The notes: generated from the sequence alone by a model not told the origin. Shown: positions 8,959 through 18,957, counted from the stretch's first letter. The stretch is 64,000 nt of DNA from Leucobacter insecticola (GCF_011382965.1 NZ_CP049934.1:1798001-1862000), one strand, 5' to 3'. Numbers and translations are program-made.

Positions 8959-10476
8959 GTGGCCAGCTACCGTTCGGATTCTTCCGTGCTGGCGGTACTG
9001 CGCTCACCGCGTTTGCTGACGCGCGAGGCGCTCGCGGGGCTCGTGGTTGGTCTCGCGCTGATTCCGGAGGCGATCTCCTTCTCGATTATCGCCGGCGTTG
9101 ATCCGAAGGTCGGCTTATTCTCATCGTTTATTATGGCGGTCTCGATCGCCTTTCTCGGTGGTAGACCCGCGATGATTACGGCGGCAACGGGTGCTGTGGC
9201 GCTCGTGGTCGCGCCGATTGCGCCCAGGTATGGCCTCGACTATCTGATCGCGACGATTATCCTCGCCGGGGTATTCCAAGTCTTGTTTGGACTCTTGGGT
9301 GTTGCGAAACTGATGCGCTTCATTCCGCGCAGTGTGATGGTCGGCTTTGTGAACTCGCTCGCGATCCTGGTATTTATTGCCCAGTTGCCGCACCTCATCG
9401 GTGTGCCCTGGCTGGTCTATCCGCTGGTAGCGGCGGGGATCCTTGTGATCATTCTAATGCCCAGGATTACGAAGGCGATTCCTGCCCCGCTAGTGTCCGT
9501 CATTGTCATTACGACCGCCGCGGTCGTGTTCTCGCTGAACGTCCCGACCGTGGGTGACCAGGGGGAGCTGCCCCGTAGTCTGCCCGAACTGTTTATGCCG
9601 CAGTTGCCGCTGACGCCCGAGACCTTCGCGATTATCGCGCCCTTCGCCTTTGCTGTCGCAATCGTCGGGCTGCTGGAATCGCTGCTCACAGCGAAGCTCG
9701 TCGACGAAATCACCGATACCCACTCGAACAAGACGCGCGAGTCGTGGGCGCAGGGCGTCTCAAATATGCTGTCAGGGTTCTTCGGCGGCATGGGTGGTTG
9801 CGCCGTAATCGGGCAGACCATGATGAATGTCAAGGTGTCTGGCGCGCGAAGCCGAGTCTCTACGTTTTTGGCCGGGGTGTTTCTGCTCGTGCTGGTTGTC
9901 GTGCTCGGCGATGTGGTGAGTGTGATCCCGATGGCAGCGCTCGTCGCCGTAATGATCATGGTGTCGATTGCGGCTTTTGATTGGCACAGTATCGCGCCAC
10001 GCACGCTGCGGCGCATGCCGAAGAGCGAGACTTTTGTGATGGTGGTGACCGTGCTGGTGGTCGTCTTGACGCACAACCTCGCCATCGGAGTGATCGTGGG
10101 GGTGCTCGTTGCCTCGGTGCTGTTTGTGCGTCGTGTCGCGCACTTCGTGTCCGTAGAACGCACCTTGAGTTCTGCGTTTGGTGTTGAGTCGGCGCACTAT
10201 GTTGTGACGGGCGAGCTGTTCTTCGCGTCGAGCAATGATCTGACGACGCTGTTCTCGTACGCGAAGGATCCCGAACGAATTGTGATTGATATGTCGCAGG
10301 CGCACCTCTGGGACGCCTCGACGGTGGCGTCGCTCGATGCGATCGTGACGAAGTATGCACAACGCGACAAGACCGTCGAGATCGTTGGCATGGACGAGGC
10401 CGCGACGGCGCTGCACACACGGCTTTCTGGGGATTCACCTCAGCCGATTGAGTGGGCGGTGTTTACCGCCGATTGA
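8959..10476 (+). CDS. SulP-family anion transporter with STAS domain
   Basis: About 505 aa. The sulfate-transporter region starts LTREALAGLVVGLALIPEAISFSIIAGV and has about ten helices with AMITAATGAVALV and FFGGMGGCAVIGQTMMNVK. A C-terminal STAS domain covers about residues 415-505 (VVTGELFFASSNDLT, IDMSQAHLWDASTVASLD). Substrate (sulfate, bicarbonate or other anion) cannot be told. I chose GTG 8959, just after the pyk stop; the open frame runs further upstream through pyk but has no protein character there, and a later GTG (8986) is possible. Confidence 0.88.
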   Translation: MASYRSDSSVLAVLRSPRLLTREALAGLVVGLALIPEAISFSIIAGVDPKVGLFSSFIMAVSIAFLGGRPAMITAATGAVALVVAPIAPRYGLDYLIATIILAGVFQVLFGLLGVAKLMRFIPRSVMVGFVNSLAILVFIAQLPHLIGVPWLVYPLVAAGILVIILMPRITKAIPAPLVSVIVITTAAVVFSLNVPTVGDQGELPRSLPELFMPQLPLTPETFAIIAPFAFAVAIVGLLESLLTAKLVDEITDTHSNKTRESWAQGVSNMLSGFFGGMGGCAVIGQTMMNVKVSGARSRVSTFLAGVFLLVLVVVLGDVVSVIPMAALVAVMIMVSIAAFDWHSIAPRTLRRMPKSETFVMVVTVLVVVLTHNLAIGVIVGVLVASVLFVRRVAHFVSVERTLSSAFGVESAHYVVTGELFFASSNDLTTLFSYAKDPERIVIDMSQAHLWDASTVASLDAIVTKYAQRDKTVEIVGMDEAATALHTRLSGDSPQPIEWAVFTAD

Positions 10477-10531
10477 GTGAGCTTGTGAATCGAAATCAAC
10501 CGGCTATGGCCGGGCCTGATATTGTTGCCCT

Positions 10532-10630
10532 GTGGTTATTGGAGCAATCATCTCATGGTCAATTTTCGTCGCCGCGGGTGTGGTTGTTGTTCTAGCAGTG
10601 CGAAAAATCAGACGCGATAAGCGCCAATAG
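10532..10630 (+). CDS. Possible 32-aa single-helix microprotein
   Basis: A short frame from GTG 10532 encodes one hydrophobic helix (IISWSIFVAAGVVVVLAV) followed by a basic end (RKIRRDKRQ), the form of many small membrane proteins. It lies in the 176-nt gap between the SulP gene and the next small membrane gene. No strong ribosome-binding site is evident. Could be chance. Confidence 0.3.
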   Translation: MVIGAIISWSIFVAAGVVVVLAVRKIRRDKRQ

Positions 10631-10652
10631 TGGTTGTGGATAGAGAAGCGCA

Positions 10653-11021
10653 GTGAGTGACACGAATGCCTCTGCCGAACAGCGTGAGCTTGCAGCTGCT
10701 GCGCGGCGTGAGGCGATCAGGGAGAATACCGGAACAAGTATCCCCGGTGATCTCACGTTCGGAACATGGCAGCACATCCAGAACAAATACGGTGACTCTC
10801 CTGAAACGCGCAGGATCACAAACGGAAGCCTGGCAACGATCGCTTGGCTGAGTGGCATGGGCTTCGCCCTTGCTGTTGTCGCAATAATCGTTACTGTGAA
10901 CACAGAGAACCCGATCACGCTCCTGATCTGGTCCGGACTGATCGGCCCCAGCCTGCTTGCGGGGCTGATTGCGGCGGTCGCTTTTTTCGTTACCCGCGCG
11001 ATTATCACGAGCCGGAAATAG
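10653..11021 (+). CDS. Small two-helix membrane protein of unknown function
   Basis: 122 aa from GTG 10653. The first 60 residues are polar and helical (EQRELAAAARREAIREN), followed by two hydrophobic helices (about 67-88, SLATIAWLSGMGFALAVVAI, and 94-118) and a basic end (TSRK). Not recognised. It stands alone before a convergent tRNA-Leu gene. Confidence 0.65.
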   Translation: MSDTNASAEQRELAAAARREAIRENTGTSIPGDLTFGTWQHIQNKYGDSPETRRITNGSLATIAWLSGMGFALAVVAIIVTVNTENPITLLIWSGLIGPSLLAGLIAAVAFFVTRAIITSRK

Positions 11022-11064
11022 CTCCGCAATCACCTGCTCGTACGCAGAGACAATAATTCGTTGG

Positions 11065-11149
11065 TGGTGCCGGATGAGGGACTCGAACCCTCACGTCTTT
11101 CGACAACGCATTTTGAGTGCGCCGCGTCTGCCAATTCCGCCAATCCGGC
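11065..11149 (-). tRNA. tRNA-Leu (anticodon CAA)
   Basis: Read on the minus strand: acceptor GCCGGAT (11149 down) pairs with ATCCGGC, discriminator A at 11068, followed by an encoded CCA (11067-11065). The D-arm GGCGGAATTGGCAGACGC is the leucine type, the anticodon loop CTCAAAA gives CAA, there is a long variable arm (GTTGTCGAAAGACGT) and the T-arm is GAGGGTTCGAGTCCCTC. Confidence 0.95.
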
Positions 11150-11302
11150 AAGTATGAAGTTATGTTGGCGCTGACCGCAGTCGATGCCAGGGACTACCTT
11201 ATCGCAGCTTAGTGGTCGAAGAACATTCGGCGAGCAAAGAAATGCGATTAAAGCAGGGAGAGTTCGGGCAAGTCACCAGCCAAAACCGCTAAGCTGAATT
11301 CC

Positions 11303-11911
11303 GTGAATGACCAAAGTACTGCACCGAGCACCCCGCGACGCGTTGTTGTTGCGGAGGACGAGTCCCTCATCCGTCTCGACATCGTCGAAACCCTGCGTGA
11401 CAACGGGTTCGACGTGGTTGGAGAGGCCGGTGACGGTGAGACTGCCGTCAAACTTGTTGAGGATCTGCTTCCCGACGTCGTAGTGATGGACGTCAAGATG
11501 CCTCAGCTTGACGGTATCTCGGCCGCCGAGCGCATCAACAAGAATCATCTCGCCCCGGTCGTGCTGCTGACCGCGTTTAGCCAGCGTGAGCTGGTTGAGC
11601 GTGCGAGCGAGGCTGGCGCCCTGGCATACGTGGTGAAGCCGTTCACCCCCGCCGACCTAATCCCGGCCATTGAAATTGCGATTTCGCGTTTCCAGCAGAT
11701 CGTTGCTCTCGAGAGTGAAGTTTCGGATCTTGCCGAGCGTTTTGAGACCCGCAAGCTTGTGGATCGCGCGAAGGGGATCCTGAACGACAAGATGGGCCTC
11801 AGCGAGCCAGAGGCGTTCCGCTGGATCCAGAAGGCGTCGATGGATCGCCGCCTCACCATGCAGGACGTTGCCAAGACCATCATCGACCAGCTGGGCCCGA
11901 AGAAGGACTAG
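11303..11911 (+). CDS. pdtaR: ANTAR-domain response regulator (PdtaR type)
   Basis: 202 aa. N-terminal receiver domain with the acidic pair (VVVAEDESLIRLD), phospho-acceptor Asp63 in DVVVMDVKMPQ, switch Thr in VVLLTAFSQ and Lys in YVVKPF. C-terminal ANTAR RNA-binding domain (about residues 140-200: ERFETRKLVDRAKGILND, then AFRWIQKASMDRRLTMQDVA), which acts on paired hexaloop RNA hairpins to control termination. The partner histidine kinase is not in the window. GTG start at 11303; an overlapping ATG is out of frame. Gene order pdtaR, then a thioesterase, then polA and rpsA matches other actinobacteria. Confidence 0.92.
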   Translation: MNDQSTAPSTPRRVVVAEDESLIRLDIVETLRDNGFDVVGEAGDGETAVKLVEDLLPDVVVMDVKMPQLDGISAAERINKNHLAPVVLLTAFSQRELVERASEAGALAYVVKPFTPADLIPAIEIAISRFQQIVALESEVSDLAERFETRKLVDRAKGILNDKMGLSEPEAFRWIQKASMDRRLTMQDVAKTIIDQLGPKKD

Positions 11912-11922
11912 TACCCGCTCAT

Positions 11923-11976
11923 TTCGAACGCCTCGAGCTCAGCATTCGCTGTGCCGGGGCGTTCGTCATTTTGCAG
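11923..11976 (+). terminator. Candidate terminator between pdtaR and the convergent thioesterase gene
   Basis: GAACGCCTCG pairs with CGGGGCGTTC (one G-T wobble) around a long loop, followed by GTCATTTT. The two flanking genes converge here, so it could serve both. Confidence 0.45.
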
Positions 11977-12017
11977 AGCCGATACGCAGGTGAGGATCAG
12001 CCCCAAGCGATCCCGGC

Positions 12018-12458
12018 CTATCCCCGGTGCTTTTTGTAGTAGTTCGTGATGCGCACTGTCGAGCAGCGACGGCCGTTATGATCCCGCACCACAATCTCGT
12101 GCACAGCGAGCGTTCGCCCTTTCTGGATAGGCTCACACACAGCCGTGACCAACCCTTCGGTCGCGGATCCCGTATGCGTTGCATTGATGTCGACGCCGAC
12201 GGCCACGTACCCCTCCGGCGCGACGAAGTTGGCGTGCATCGATCCGAGAGATTCCCCGAGGACCACGTAGGCGCCGCCGTGCAAGAGATTCAAGGGTTGC
12301 GTGTTTCCTTCGACGGGCATCGTGGCGATGGCACGCTCTGGCGTGAACTCGGTGATTTCAATCCCCATTTTGTCGGCGAGTGCTCCGAGGCCGCGTAGGC
12401 GGATGAAATCCATTCCTGCGTTCTCGGAGGTGCTGTTCGAAGGGAAAAGCTGAGTCAT
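12018..12458 (-). CDS. PaaI-type hotdog thioesterase
   Basis: 146 aa on the minus strand. Hotdog-fold acyl-CoA thioesterase; the PaaI/YdiI hallmark LLHGGAYVVLGESLGSMHA and the strand GVDINATHTG are visible. The substrate is probably an aryl- or acyl-CoA, not definable here. Start ATG at 12458, divergent from polA with 52 nt between, so the promoters of both must lie in that gap. Confidence 0.88.
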   Translation of the reverse strand: MTQLFPSNSTSENAGMDFIRLRGLGALADKMGIEITEFTPERAIATMPVEGNTQPLNLLHGGAYVVLGESLGSMHANFVAPEGYVAVGVDINATHTGSATEGLVTAVCEPIQKGRTLAVHEIVVRDHNGRRCSTVRITNYYKKHRG

Positions 12459-12510
12459 CGTATTCCGCTCCTTCTGCGTGTCTGTCGTCGTCGGCTTGTA
12501 GGCTGGGCCT

Positions 12511-15157
12511 GTGACGAATACGCCTCAGCCTACCCTCATGATCATCGACGGCCACTCGCTGGCCTTCCGGGCATTTTACGCGCTGCCCGTGGACAGCTTT
12601 CAAACGCAGTCGGGCCAACACACAAACGCGATCCACGGCTTTATCGCGATGCTGATTAATCTGCTCAGCAACGAAACGCCCGACGCGCTCGCGGTCGCCT
12701 TCGATATTTCTCGGCACTCATTCCGCACCGAGGAATATCCCGAATACAAGGGCACTCGCGGTGAAACCCCGGTTGAGTTCAAAGGGCAGATCCCTCTGTT
12801 GCAGGAGGCACTGCGCGCGATGGGGATCCGGACCATCGAGAAAGAGAACTACGAGGCCGACGACATTCTCGCGACGCTCGCGACCCGAGGCAGTCAGGCT
12901 GGCTACCGGGTGCTCGTTGTGAGCGGCGACCGCGACACGATCCAGCTTGTCGACGACAATGTCACGCTGCTCTACCCCTCGAAGCAGGGTGTCAGTGAAC
13001 TCACCCGCTACGACGCGGACAAAGTGATGGAGCGCTACGGGATCCGCCCCGAGCAGTATCCGGAGATTGCCGCGCTGGTGGGCGAAACGAGTGACAACCT
13101 GCCCGGGGTGCCGAAGGTAGGCGAGAAGACCGCGGTGAAGTGGATCAACCAGTTTGGCTCGCTCGATGAGATTCTGCGCCGCCAGGATGAGATCGGTGGA
13201 AAGGTTGGCGAGAGCCTTCGAGAGCACGCGCACCTTGCCGTGCGTAACCGGCGCTTGAACCGCCTCGTGCGCGACGTGGAGCTCGATGTGGAGCTGGCAG
13301 ATCTGAAGCGCGGCGAAATGGACATGGCTGCGGTGCAGCGGGTGTTCGCTGAACTTGAGTTCCGCACGCTGCTGCAGCGCGTCGCAAAGCTTGCTGGTGC
13401 CGAGGCGCCCTCGGGGGCAGTGTGAGCGCGGCTCCGCTGGCACCCGAGAAGCCGGTCGCGAAGAACCTGATTGATGAGGAGCTTGGTGACTGGCTGGCAA
13501 AGGCCGATACGCCGGCGGTGCTGATTCGTGAAGGCTCGGCTGGCGTTGAGGTGGGTGTCGCAACCCCCACCGCGAGTGTCCTGTTCCATTGGCAGCTCGG
13601 TGGACGCGACTACGCCCAGTTTGAAGCGTGGCTGGCCTCTGACGCCCCCAAGATCTTCTTCGATTCGAAGCAGCAGATTGGGCTGGTGACCCGCTTGGGT
13701 CAACGTATCGGTGGACTCGCCGGCGATGTTCTGCTTGCGGCGTGGCTGATGCGCCCCTCCAACGCCGAGAAAGACATCGCCGAGGCCGCGTTCCGGTATC
13801 TCGGTGAAGAGGTGCCCGAGGGGGATCCGAACCAGCTCGTGCCTGATGAGGGCAGTGTGTCCGATGTCGCCGCGCTTGCCTGGTATACGGTGCGCACCCA
13901 CTCAGCCATCGTGGAACGATTCCAGTCTCGCACGGGCGAGATCTACCGCGATATCGAGCTGCCTCTCGTACCGGTGCTCGCTGCCCTGGAACATCGCGGT
14001 GTGCAGATCGATCTGCCGCTGCTTGAAGCGCACGATGCGGAGCTGCGCGCCCGCGTCGCGGAGCTTGAGAAGCAGGCATTTGCCGCGATCGATCGCGAGG
14101 TGAATCTGTCTTCGCCCAAGCAACTGCAGGAGGTGCTCTTCGAGCAGCTTGACATGCCGAAGACCCGCAAGACGAAGAGCGGTTACACGACCGATGCTGC
14201 GGCGCTCGCCGAACTCCAGGTGAAAAAGCCACACCCGTTCCTCGACGCCCTGCTTGCGCACCGCGATGCGAACAAGCTGCGGCAGATGGTCGAGACGCTC
14301 ATCAAGGCTGTGAAAGAGGACGGCCGGATCCACACGACGCTGGTGCAGACCGGATCAAGCACCGGGCGTCTTGCCTCCACCGACCCGAATCTACAGAACA
14401 TTCCGGTGCGCTCAGAGGAGGGTCGCAGGATCCGCGAAGGATTCATTCACGCGCCCGAGTTTGAGACGCTGATGACCGCCGACTACTCACAGATTGAGAT
14501 GCGGATCATGGCGCATCTTTCCGGCGACGAGGGGCTCATTGAAGCGTTCAATCAGGGGGAGGACCTGCACCGTTTCGTGGGCGCACGGATCTTTGGTGTT
14601 GCCCCGAGGAGGTTACGAGCGACATGCGCTCCAAAGTTAAGGCCATGTCCTATGGCCTTGCTTACGGGCTTTCTGCGTTTGGGCTTTCCAAGCAGCTCGG
14701 GATTTCGGCCGCCGAGGCGAAGCAGCTCATGACGGACTATTTCGAGCGATTCGGTGGCGTGCGCGATTACCTGCGTGCCGTTGTCGATCAGGCGAAGCGC
14801 GACACCTTCACCGAAACGATCTTTGGGCGTCGGAGGCCGTTCCCGGATCTCGCGAGCCCGAACCGGATCCTCCGCGAGAACGCGGAGCGAGCGGCGCTGA
14901 ACGCTCCGATCCAGGGCTCCGCCGCCGACATCATCAAGCGTGCCATGATCGAGATCGAACGCAGAATGCGCGAGGAATCAATGAGTTCCCGAATGCTGCT
15001 GCAGATCCACGATGAGCTCATGTTTGAGGTCGCGGAAGGCGAGTGGGACGCGCTCGAGGTGATCGTGCGAGAAGAGATGGCTGGCGCGGCCGAGCTGTCG
15101 GTGCCGCTCGAGGTGCAGCTCGGGCACGGTCCGAACTGGAACGCTGCAGCGCACTAG
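12511..15157 (+). CDS. polA: DNA polymerase I (two frameshifts)
   Basis: Gap-filling and Okazaki-processing polymerase. The 5'-3' nuclease domain is first (MIIDGHSLAFRAFYALP, YEADDILATLA, VSGDRDTIQLV, LVGETSDNLPGVPKVGEKTA), then an exonuclease-like domain lacking an obvious proofreading Asp/Glu set, then the polymerase palm (TGRLASTDPNLQNIPVR, MTADYSQIEMRIMAHLSGDE, SYGLAYGLSAFGLSKQL, LLQIHDELMFEV). Frame breaks occur near 13411-13415 (G5 where G6 gives SGGSVSAAPLAPEKP) and at C-run 14601-14604 (C5 gives GVAPEEVTSDMRSKVK). GTG start at 12511. Three separate readings are one gene. Confidence 0.95.
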
Positions 15158-15210
15158 CGCCTGTCTGGTCAATCGGCTGAGTAGCTGACGTCATGAGGAG
15201 CCCCGAGCGT

Positions 15211-15240
15211 TTGCTCAGGCGCGGGAATCCGCGGTAGGAT
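15211..15240 (+). promoter_or_regulatory. Candidate promoter of rpsA
   Basis: TTGCTC (15211-15216), an 18-nt spacer and TAGGAT (15235-15240) lie about 120 nt before the rpsA start, leaving a leader of roughly 110 nt. Sequence resemblance only. Confidence 0.45.
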
Positions 15241-15360
15241 GAATCGTCACATCTGTGGCGACTCAACAATGTCCACGTGTGTGCGACTTGCGAGCCTCGG
15301 CTCGACCGAAACTTCGGTACGTACGCGCCTGATTCCCTGTCCATTCTGGAGACCAATTAC

Positions 15361-16811
15361 ATGACGAACGCAACGACCGAACGCAAGCAGGTTGCAGTTA
15401 ACGACATCGGCTCAGCCGAAGACTTCCTTGCAGCGGTCGAACTGACTATCAAGTCCTTCAACGACGGAGACCTCATCGAGGGCACCGTCGTGAAGATTGA
15501 CCGCGACGAGGTTCTCCTCGACGTCGGTTTCAAGACCGAGGGTGTTATCCCTCCCGCGAGCTGTCCATCAAGCACGATGTGAACCCCGACGAGGTTGTTC
15601 AGGTCGGAGACTCGGTTGAGGCGCTCGTTCTCCAGAAGGAGGACAAGGAAGGTCGCCTGATCCTGTCCAAGAAGCGCGCGCAGTACGAGCGTGCCTGGGG
15701 CGATGTGGAGCGTATCAAGGAGAGCGAGGGTGTCGTTACCGGCACCGTCATCGAGGTTGTCAAGGGTGGCCTCATCGTTGACATCGGGCTCCGTGGCTTC
15801 CTTCCCGCTTCGCTCATCGAGCTGCGCCGCGTGCGCGATCTCACCCCGTACCTGGGTCAGGAGATCGAGGCGAAGATCCTCGAGCTTGATAAGAACCGCA
15901 ACAACGTTGTGCTGTCGCGTCGCGCGCTTCTCGAAGAGACGCAGTCGGCTACGCGCACCTCGTTCCTCGCAGAGCTCAAGCCCGGCCAGGTTCGCAAGGG
16001 TGTCATTTCCTCGATCGTCAACTTCGGTGCGTTCGTTGACTTGGGTGGCGTTGACGGCCTCGTGCACGTCTCCGAACTCAGCTGGAAGCACATCGAGCAC
16101 GCCTCTGACGTTGTCGAGGTTGGCCAGGAAGTCACCGTCGAGGTTCTTTCGGTCGAGCACGATCGCGAGCGCGTCTCGCTCTCGCTGAAGGCCACACAGG
16201 AAGACCCGTGGCAGGTCTTCGCCCGCACCCACGCGATCGGTCAGATCGCTCCGGGCGCAGTCACGAAGCTTGTGCCCTTCGGCGCATTCGTGCGCGTTGC
16301 AGATGGCATCGAGGGCTTGGTGCACATCTCCGAGCTGTCGGGTCAGCACGTTGAGCTTGCTGAGCAGGTCGTTTCGGCAGGCCAGGAAGTCTTCGTCAAG
16401 ATCATCGACATCGATCTCGAGCGCCGCCGCATCTCGCTCAGCCTCAAGCAGGCGAACGAGGGCCTGGATCCCGAGGGCACTGAGTTCGATCCTGCGCTCT
16501 ACGGTATGACCACCGAGTACGACGAGAACGGTGAGTACAAGTACCCCGAGGGCTTCGATCCCGAGACTCAGGAGTGGAAGGAAGGCTTCGAGTCGCAGCG
16601 CGAGAAGTGGGAGCTGGAATACGCAGCTGCCCAGGAGCGCTGGGAGGCACACAAGAAGCAGGTTGCTGCTTCCGCTGCCGAGATCGCTGCTGCTCCCGTG
16701 TCGGATGATGCGGCCGCAGGATCGACCTTCTCGAGCGATTCGGCTTCGGCTGGCGCACTCGCTGATGACGAAGCGCTTGCCGCGCTGAAGGCGCAGCTCG
16801 AGGGCAACTAA
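15361..16811 (+). CDS. rpsA: 30S ribosomal protein S1 (one frameshift)
   Basis: mRNA-binding ribosomal protein with four S1 domains, as usual for actinobacteria: LIEGTVVKIDRDEVLLDVG, GVVTGTVIEVVKGGLIVD, VRKGVISSIVNFGAFVDLG and IAPGAVTKLVPFGAFVRV. The tail is acidic and Ala-rich. ATG 15361 begins MTNATTERKQVAV. The frame is lost at C-run 15549-15551; with a fourth C it reads EGVIPSRELSIKHDVNPDEVV. S1 is essential in most bacteria, which argues strongly that the loss is not real. Longer upstream starts in the same frame are unlikely. Confidence 0.96.
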
Positions 16812-16822
16812 CCCTTACACTG

Positions 16823-16865
16823 AAGGCCCGGCCTCCCGCTGTTCGCAGCGTGGTGCCGGGCCTTT
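16823..16865 (+). terminator. Bidirectional terminator after rpsA
   Basis: AAGGCCCGGC pairs perfectly with GCCGGGCCTT around a 22-nt loop; it lies between the convergent rpsA and DUF4126 genes. The T tract is short (TTT). Confidence 0.75.
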
Positions 16866-16876
16866 GGCGTCTCTGC

Positions 16877-17482
16877 CTACTGCCTGACTGCCCGCCGCTT
16901 CGACAGTGCCCGCCGCAGTCGACGCACAAGCAGCACGATCAACGCGATGAGTAGCAGCAGGGCAACGATGGGCACGATCACCGCGAGAACTGTCAGGAGC
17001 ACCGCCCCTACATCCTCAAGGAGGCTCGACACCGCGGCGCCCGCGCCAGCGGTGAGCAGGTTGAGCACCGGCCTGGCGAGCGCCTTCAAGACGTGAGGGA
17101 TCAGCGCGACCCCGATCCCGAGCAAGAACGGCCAGATCTCGGCCGAGGTGAAGAGAGTGCTGGGGTCTGCGACAGCCACGGTGCTGCTTGAGGTTCCCGC
17201 GGCAAACACCATGCCGCCCGAGGCTGGCCTCACTACCGACTGCAGGACATCATTGATGCTGTCGAGGGCTGGGATCTTGTCTACCAACATCTCGACAGCG
17301 AGTAGCACGGCGAGGATACCGAGCGACCAGTCGTTTTCGAGCCACAGCCAGCCTGCGGGCAGCTCGATCATCTCGGTGAAGCGCGAGAGCAACGCGATGC
17401 CCAGCAGAGGGATGTACGCGTTCAGGCCCGCGGCCGATGCCAGCGTAATGCCGGTGATAAGTTCGAGCATGTCGTCTAGCAT
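16877..17482 (-). CDS. DUF4126-type membrane protein
   Basis: About 201 aa from ATG 17482 (MLDDMLELITGITLASAAG), with several hydrophobic helices, ending in a basic tail (RRLRRALSKRR). The N-terminus LITGITLASAAGLNAYIPLL is typical of DUF4126. Function unknown. It diverges from coaE; longer upstream starts would overlap coaE and are not needed. Confidence 0.78.
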   Translation of the reverse strand: MLDDMLELITGITLASAAGLNAYIPLLGIALLSRFTEMIELPAGWLWLENDWSLGILAVLLAVEMLVDKIPALDSINDVLQSVVRPASGGMVFAAGTSSSTVAVADPSTLFTSAEIWPFLLGIGVALIPHVLKALARPVLNLLTAGAGAAVSSLLEDVGAVLLTVLAVIVPIVALLLLIALIVLLVRRLRRALSKRRAVRQ

Positions 17483-17514
17483 AGAGCGGCAACAAGTTGA
17501 GGGAGTGCTGAGGA

Positions 17515-18132
17515 ATGACACTGATCGGATTGACTGGCGGTATCGCCTCGGGAAAGTCGATGATTGGTGCGCGCCTTGCCGCGCTTGGGGCTTTCCGGGT
17601 CGATGCGGATCAGCTGGCGCGTGACGCGGTTGCTCCCGGATCGCCGGGTCTTAGTCGTGTGCGGGAATGCTTCGGGCCGAGGGTGCTGAACGACGACGGA
17701 TCTCTCGATCGAGCAGCGCTTGGCGAACTCGTGTTTTCAGATCCTGCCGCGCTTGAACAGCTCAATGCGATCGTGCACCCGGAGGTGCGCCGGCTTGCGA
17801 GTGAGAGCTTTGCGCGGGCACGCGCCGCGGATCCCGATGCCATCATCGTCTACGAGATCCCGCTGCTCGCGGAAACGGGGCGCAATGATGAATGGGATCT
17901 GGTTGTGGTGGCCGAAGCGCCCGTCGATCAGCGAGTGGTCCGAATGGTCGAGCTGCGCGGTATGAGTGAGGAGGATGCCCGGCGCCGAATCGCGAATCAG
18001 GCAAGCGATGCGGAGCGTCGTGCCCTCGCCGATATTGTCATCGACACTTCAGGCAGCGAAACGCACACTCTTGACCAGGTCGATGAGCTGTGGGAAAAGC
18101 TTACAAGCGGGCGAACTCAGCGAACCAGTTAA
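17515..18132 (+). CDS. coaE: Dephospho-CoA kinase
   Basis: Last step of CoA synthesis: phosphorylates the 3'-OH of dephospho-CoA. 205 aa with the P-loop GLTGGIASGKS at the start, FRVDADQLARDAV (substrate Asp), LNAIVHPEVRR, IVYEIPLLAETG and the lid segment RIANQASDAERR. Its 3' end overlaps the convergent VKOR-type gene by about 32 nt. Position after rpsA is conserved in actinobacteria. Confidence 0.96.
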   Translation: MTLIGLTGGIASGKSMIGARLAALGAFRVDADQLARDAVAPGSPGLSRVRECFGPRVLNDDGSLDRAALGELVFSDPAALEQLNAIVHPEVRRLASESFARARAADPDAIIVYEIPLLAETGRNDEWDLVVVAEAPVDQRVVRMVELRGMSEEDARRRIANQASDAERRALADIVIDTSGSETHTLDQVDELWEKLTSGRTQRTS

Positions 18133-18724
18133 GGTGTAGCTGTGCGGCGAAGGCGATCACAACGTAGCAAATCAGCACGATGACCCAGGTCCATGAGAGC
18201 ATGCGCTCGAATAGACGCCGCGTCGACTCTGTAACGGGAATATCCCCGTTGGCGTAAGGACGGAAGAGCGTAACCCACCACAGCGGGATCACGACGGTCC
18301 ACACCACCATGCACCACGGGCACAGCGTGCCGAGAGAGAAGATGCTCTGGTAGGCGAGCCAAAACACGCCAAATACGCCGCCCAATAGACCGAGCTGGTA
18401 GAGCCGCCAGAACCACGGGGCGAATGTTGCACCCGCGAGGAGCGCAACGCCCACAATTATGGGTGCCATGAACGCCGCGATGCCGAGCAGCGTATTGGTG
18501 AAACCGAAGACCGATCCCTGCCATGAGCCCATATTGGGGCCGCAAGTAACGAGGACGCTGACCGCGCAATTGGGAATATAGCCCGGATTTTGCAGGGTCT
18601 TCACATATTCCGTCAAGAGCTCAAAGGATGCGAACCACCCGATCACTCCGGCAATGATTGAAAAAATGGGAAAAGCGAGCGGCCGTGTCGATGTAGGGAT
18701 CGAAGAACTCATATCTCCGATCAT
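18101..18724 (-). CDS. Vitamin K epoxide reductase-type thiol oxidoreductase
   Basis: Membrane protein of about 207 aa with four or more helices. The VKOR active-site pair CPWC is in SLGTLCPWCMVVWTVV; the loop cysteines are in IPNCAVSVLVTCGPNMGSW. In actinobacteria VKOR reoxidises DsbA-type proteins using menaquinone, supporting disulfide formation outside the membrane. Two starts are plausible, ATG 18724 and ATG 18712. Convergent overlap with coaE. Confidence 0.87.
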   Translation of the reverse strand: MIGDMSSSIPTSTRPLAFPIFSIIAGVIGWFASFELLTEYVKTLQNPGYIPNCAVSVLVTCGPNMGSWQGSVFGFTNTLLGIAAFMAPIIVGVALLAGATFAPWFWRLYQLGLLGGVFGVFWLAYQSIFSLGTLCPWCMVVWTVVIPLWWVTLFRPYANGDIPVTESTRRLFERMLSWTWVIVLICYVVIAFAAQLHLNWFAEFARL

Positions 18725-18957
18725 AACGATGTCTGCTGCGAGTTCTGACCGTGGCGTGACATAATGAAAGCTGTGCGGTGAGCTGAGGAGGCTCGCAGCA
18801 CGCACAGTCTTTTGGGTTCCGAAAGGTACTCACCGGTCGAAGAGCGATCGAGCGCGGTTGCGGAGCATTCGCGGAGAATAGGATTTGCGGGATATCTCGC
18901 ACAAATAGGTTCCCGGGGCGGCTGAGCGTCTCCCCGGGTCAGAGGAGCACACCAGAA

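Noticed and set aside
13425..13425. True short PolA-type 5'-3' exonuclease as a separate gene
   Set aside because: A stand-alone exonuclease followed by a polymerase gene was considered, but the downstream frame has no start signal, begins mid-linker, and a single G restores one continuous polA.
12718..14232. Long open frame (504 codons) on the minus strand
   Set aside because: It is the antisense of polA; high GC keeps stops rare. No family resemblance, and composition (Arg/Ser/Pro-rich) is that of a shadow.
15357..16652. 431-codon minus-strand frame opposite rpsA
   Set aside because: Leu/Asp-rich mirror of rpsA; no start signal or known domain.
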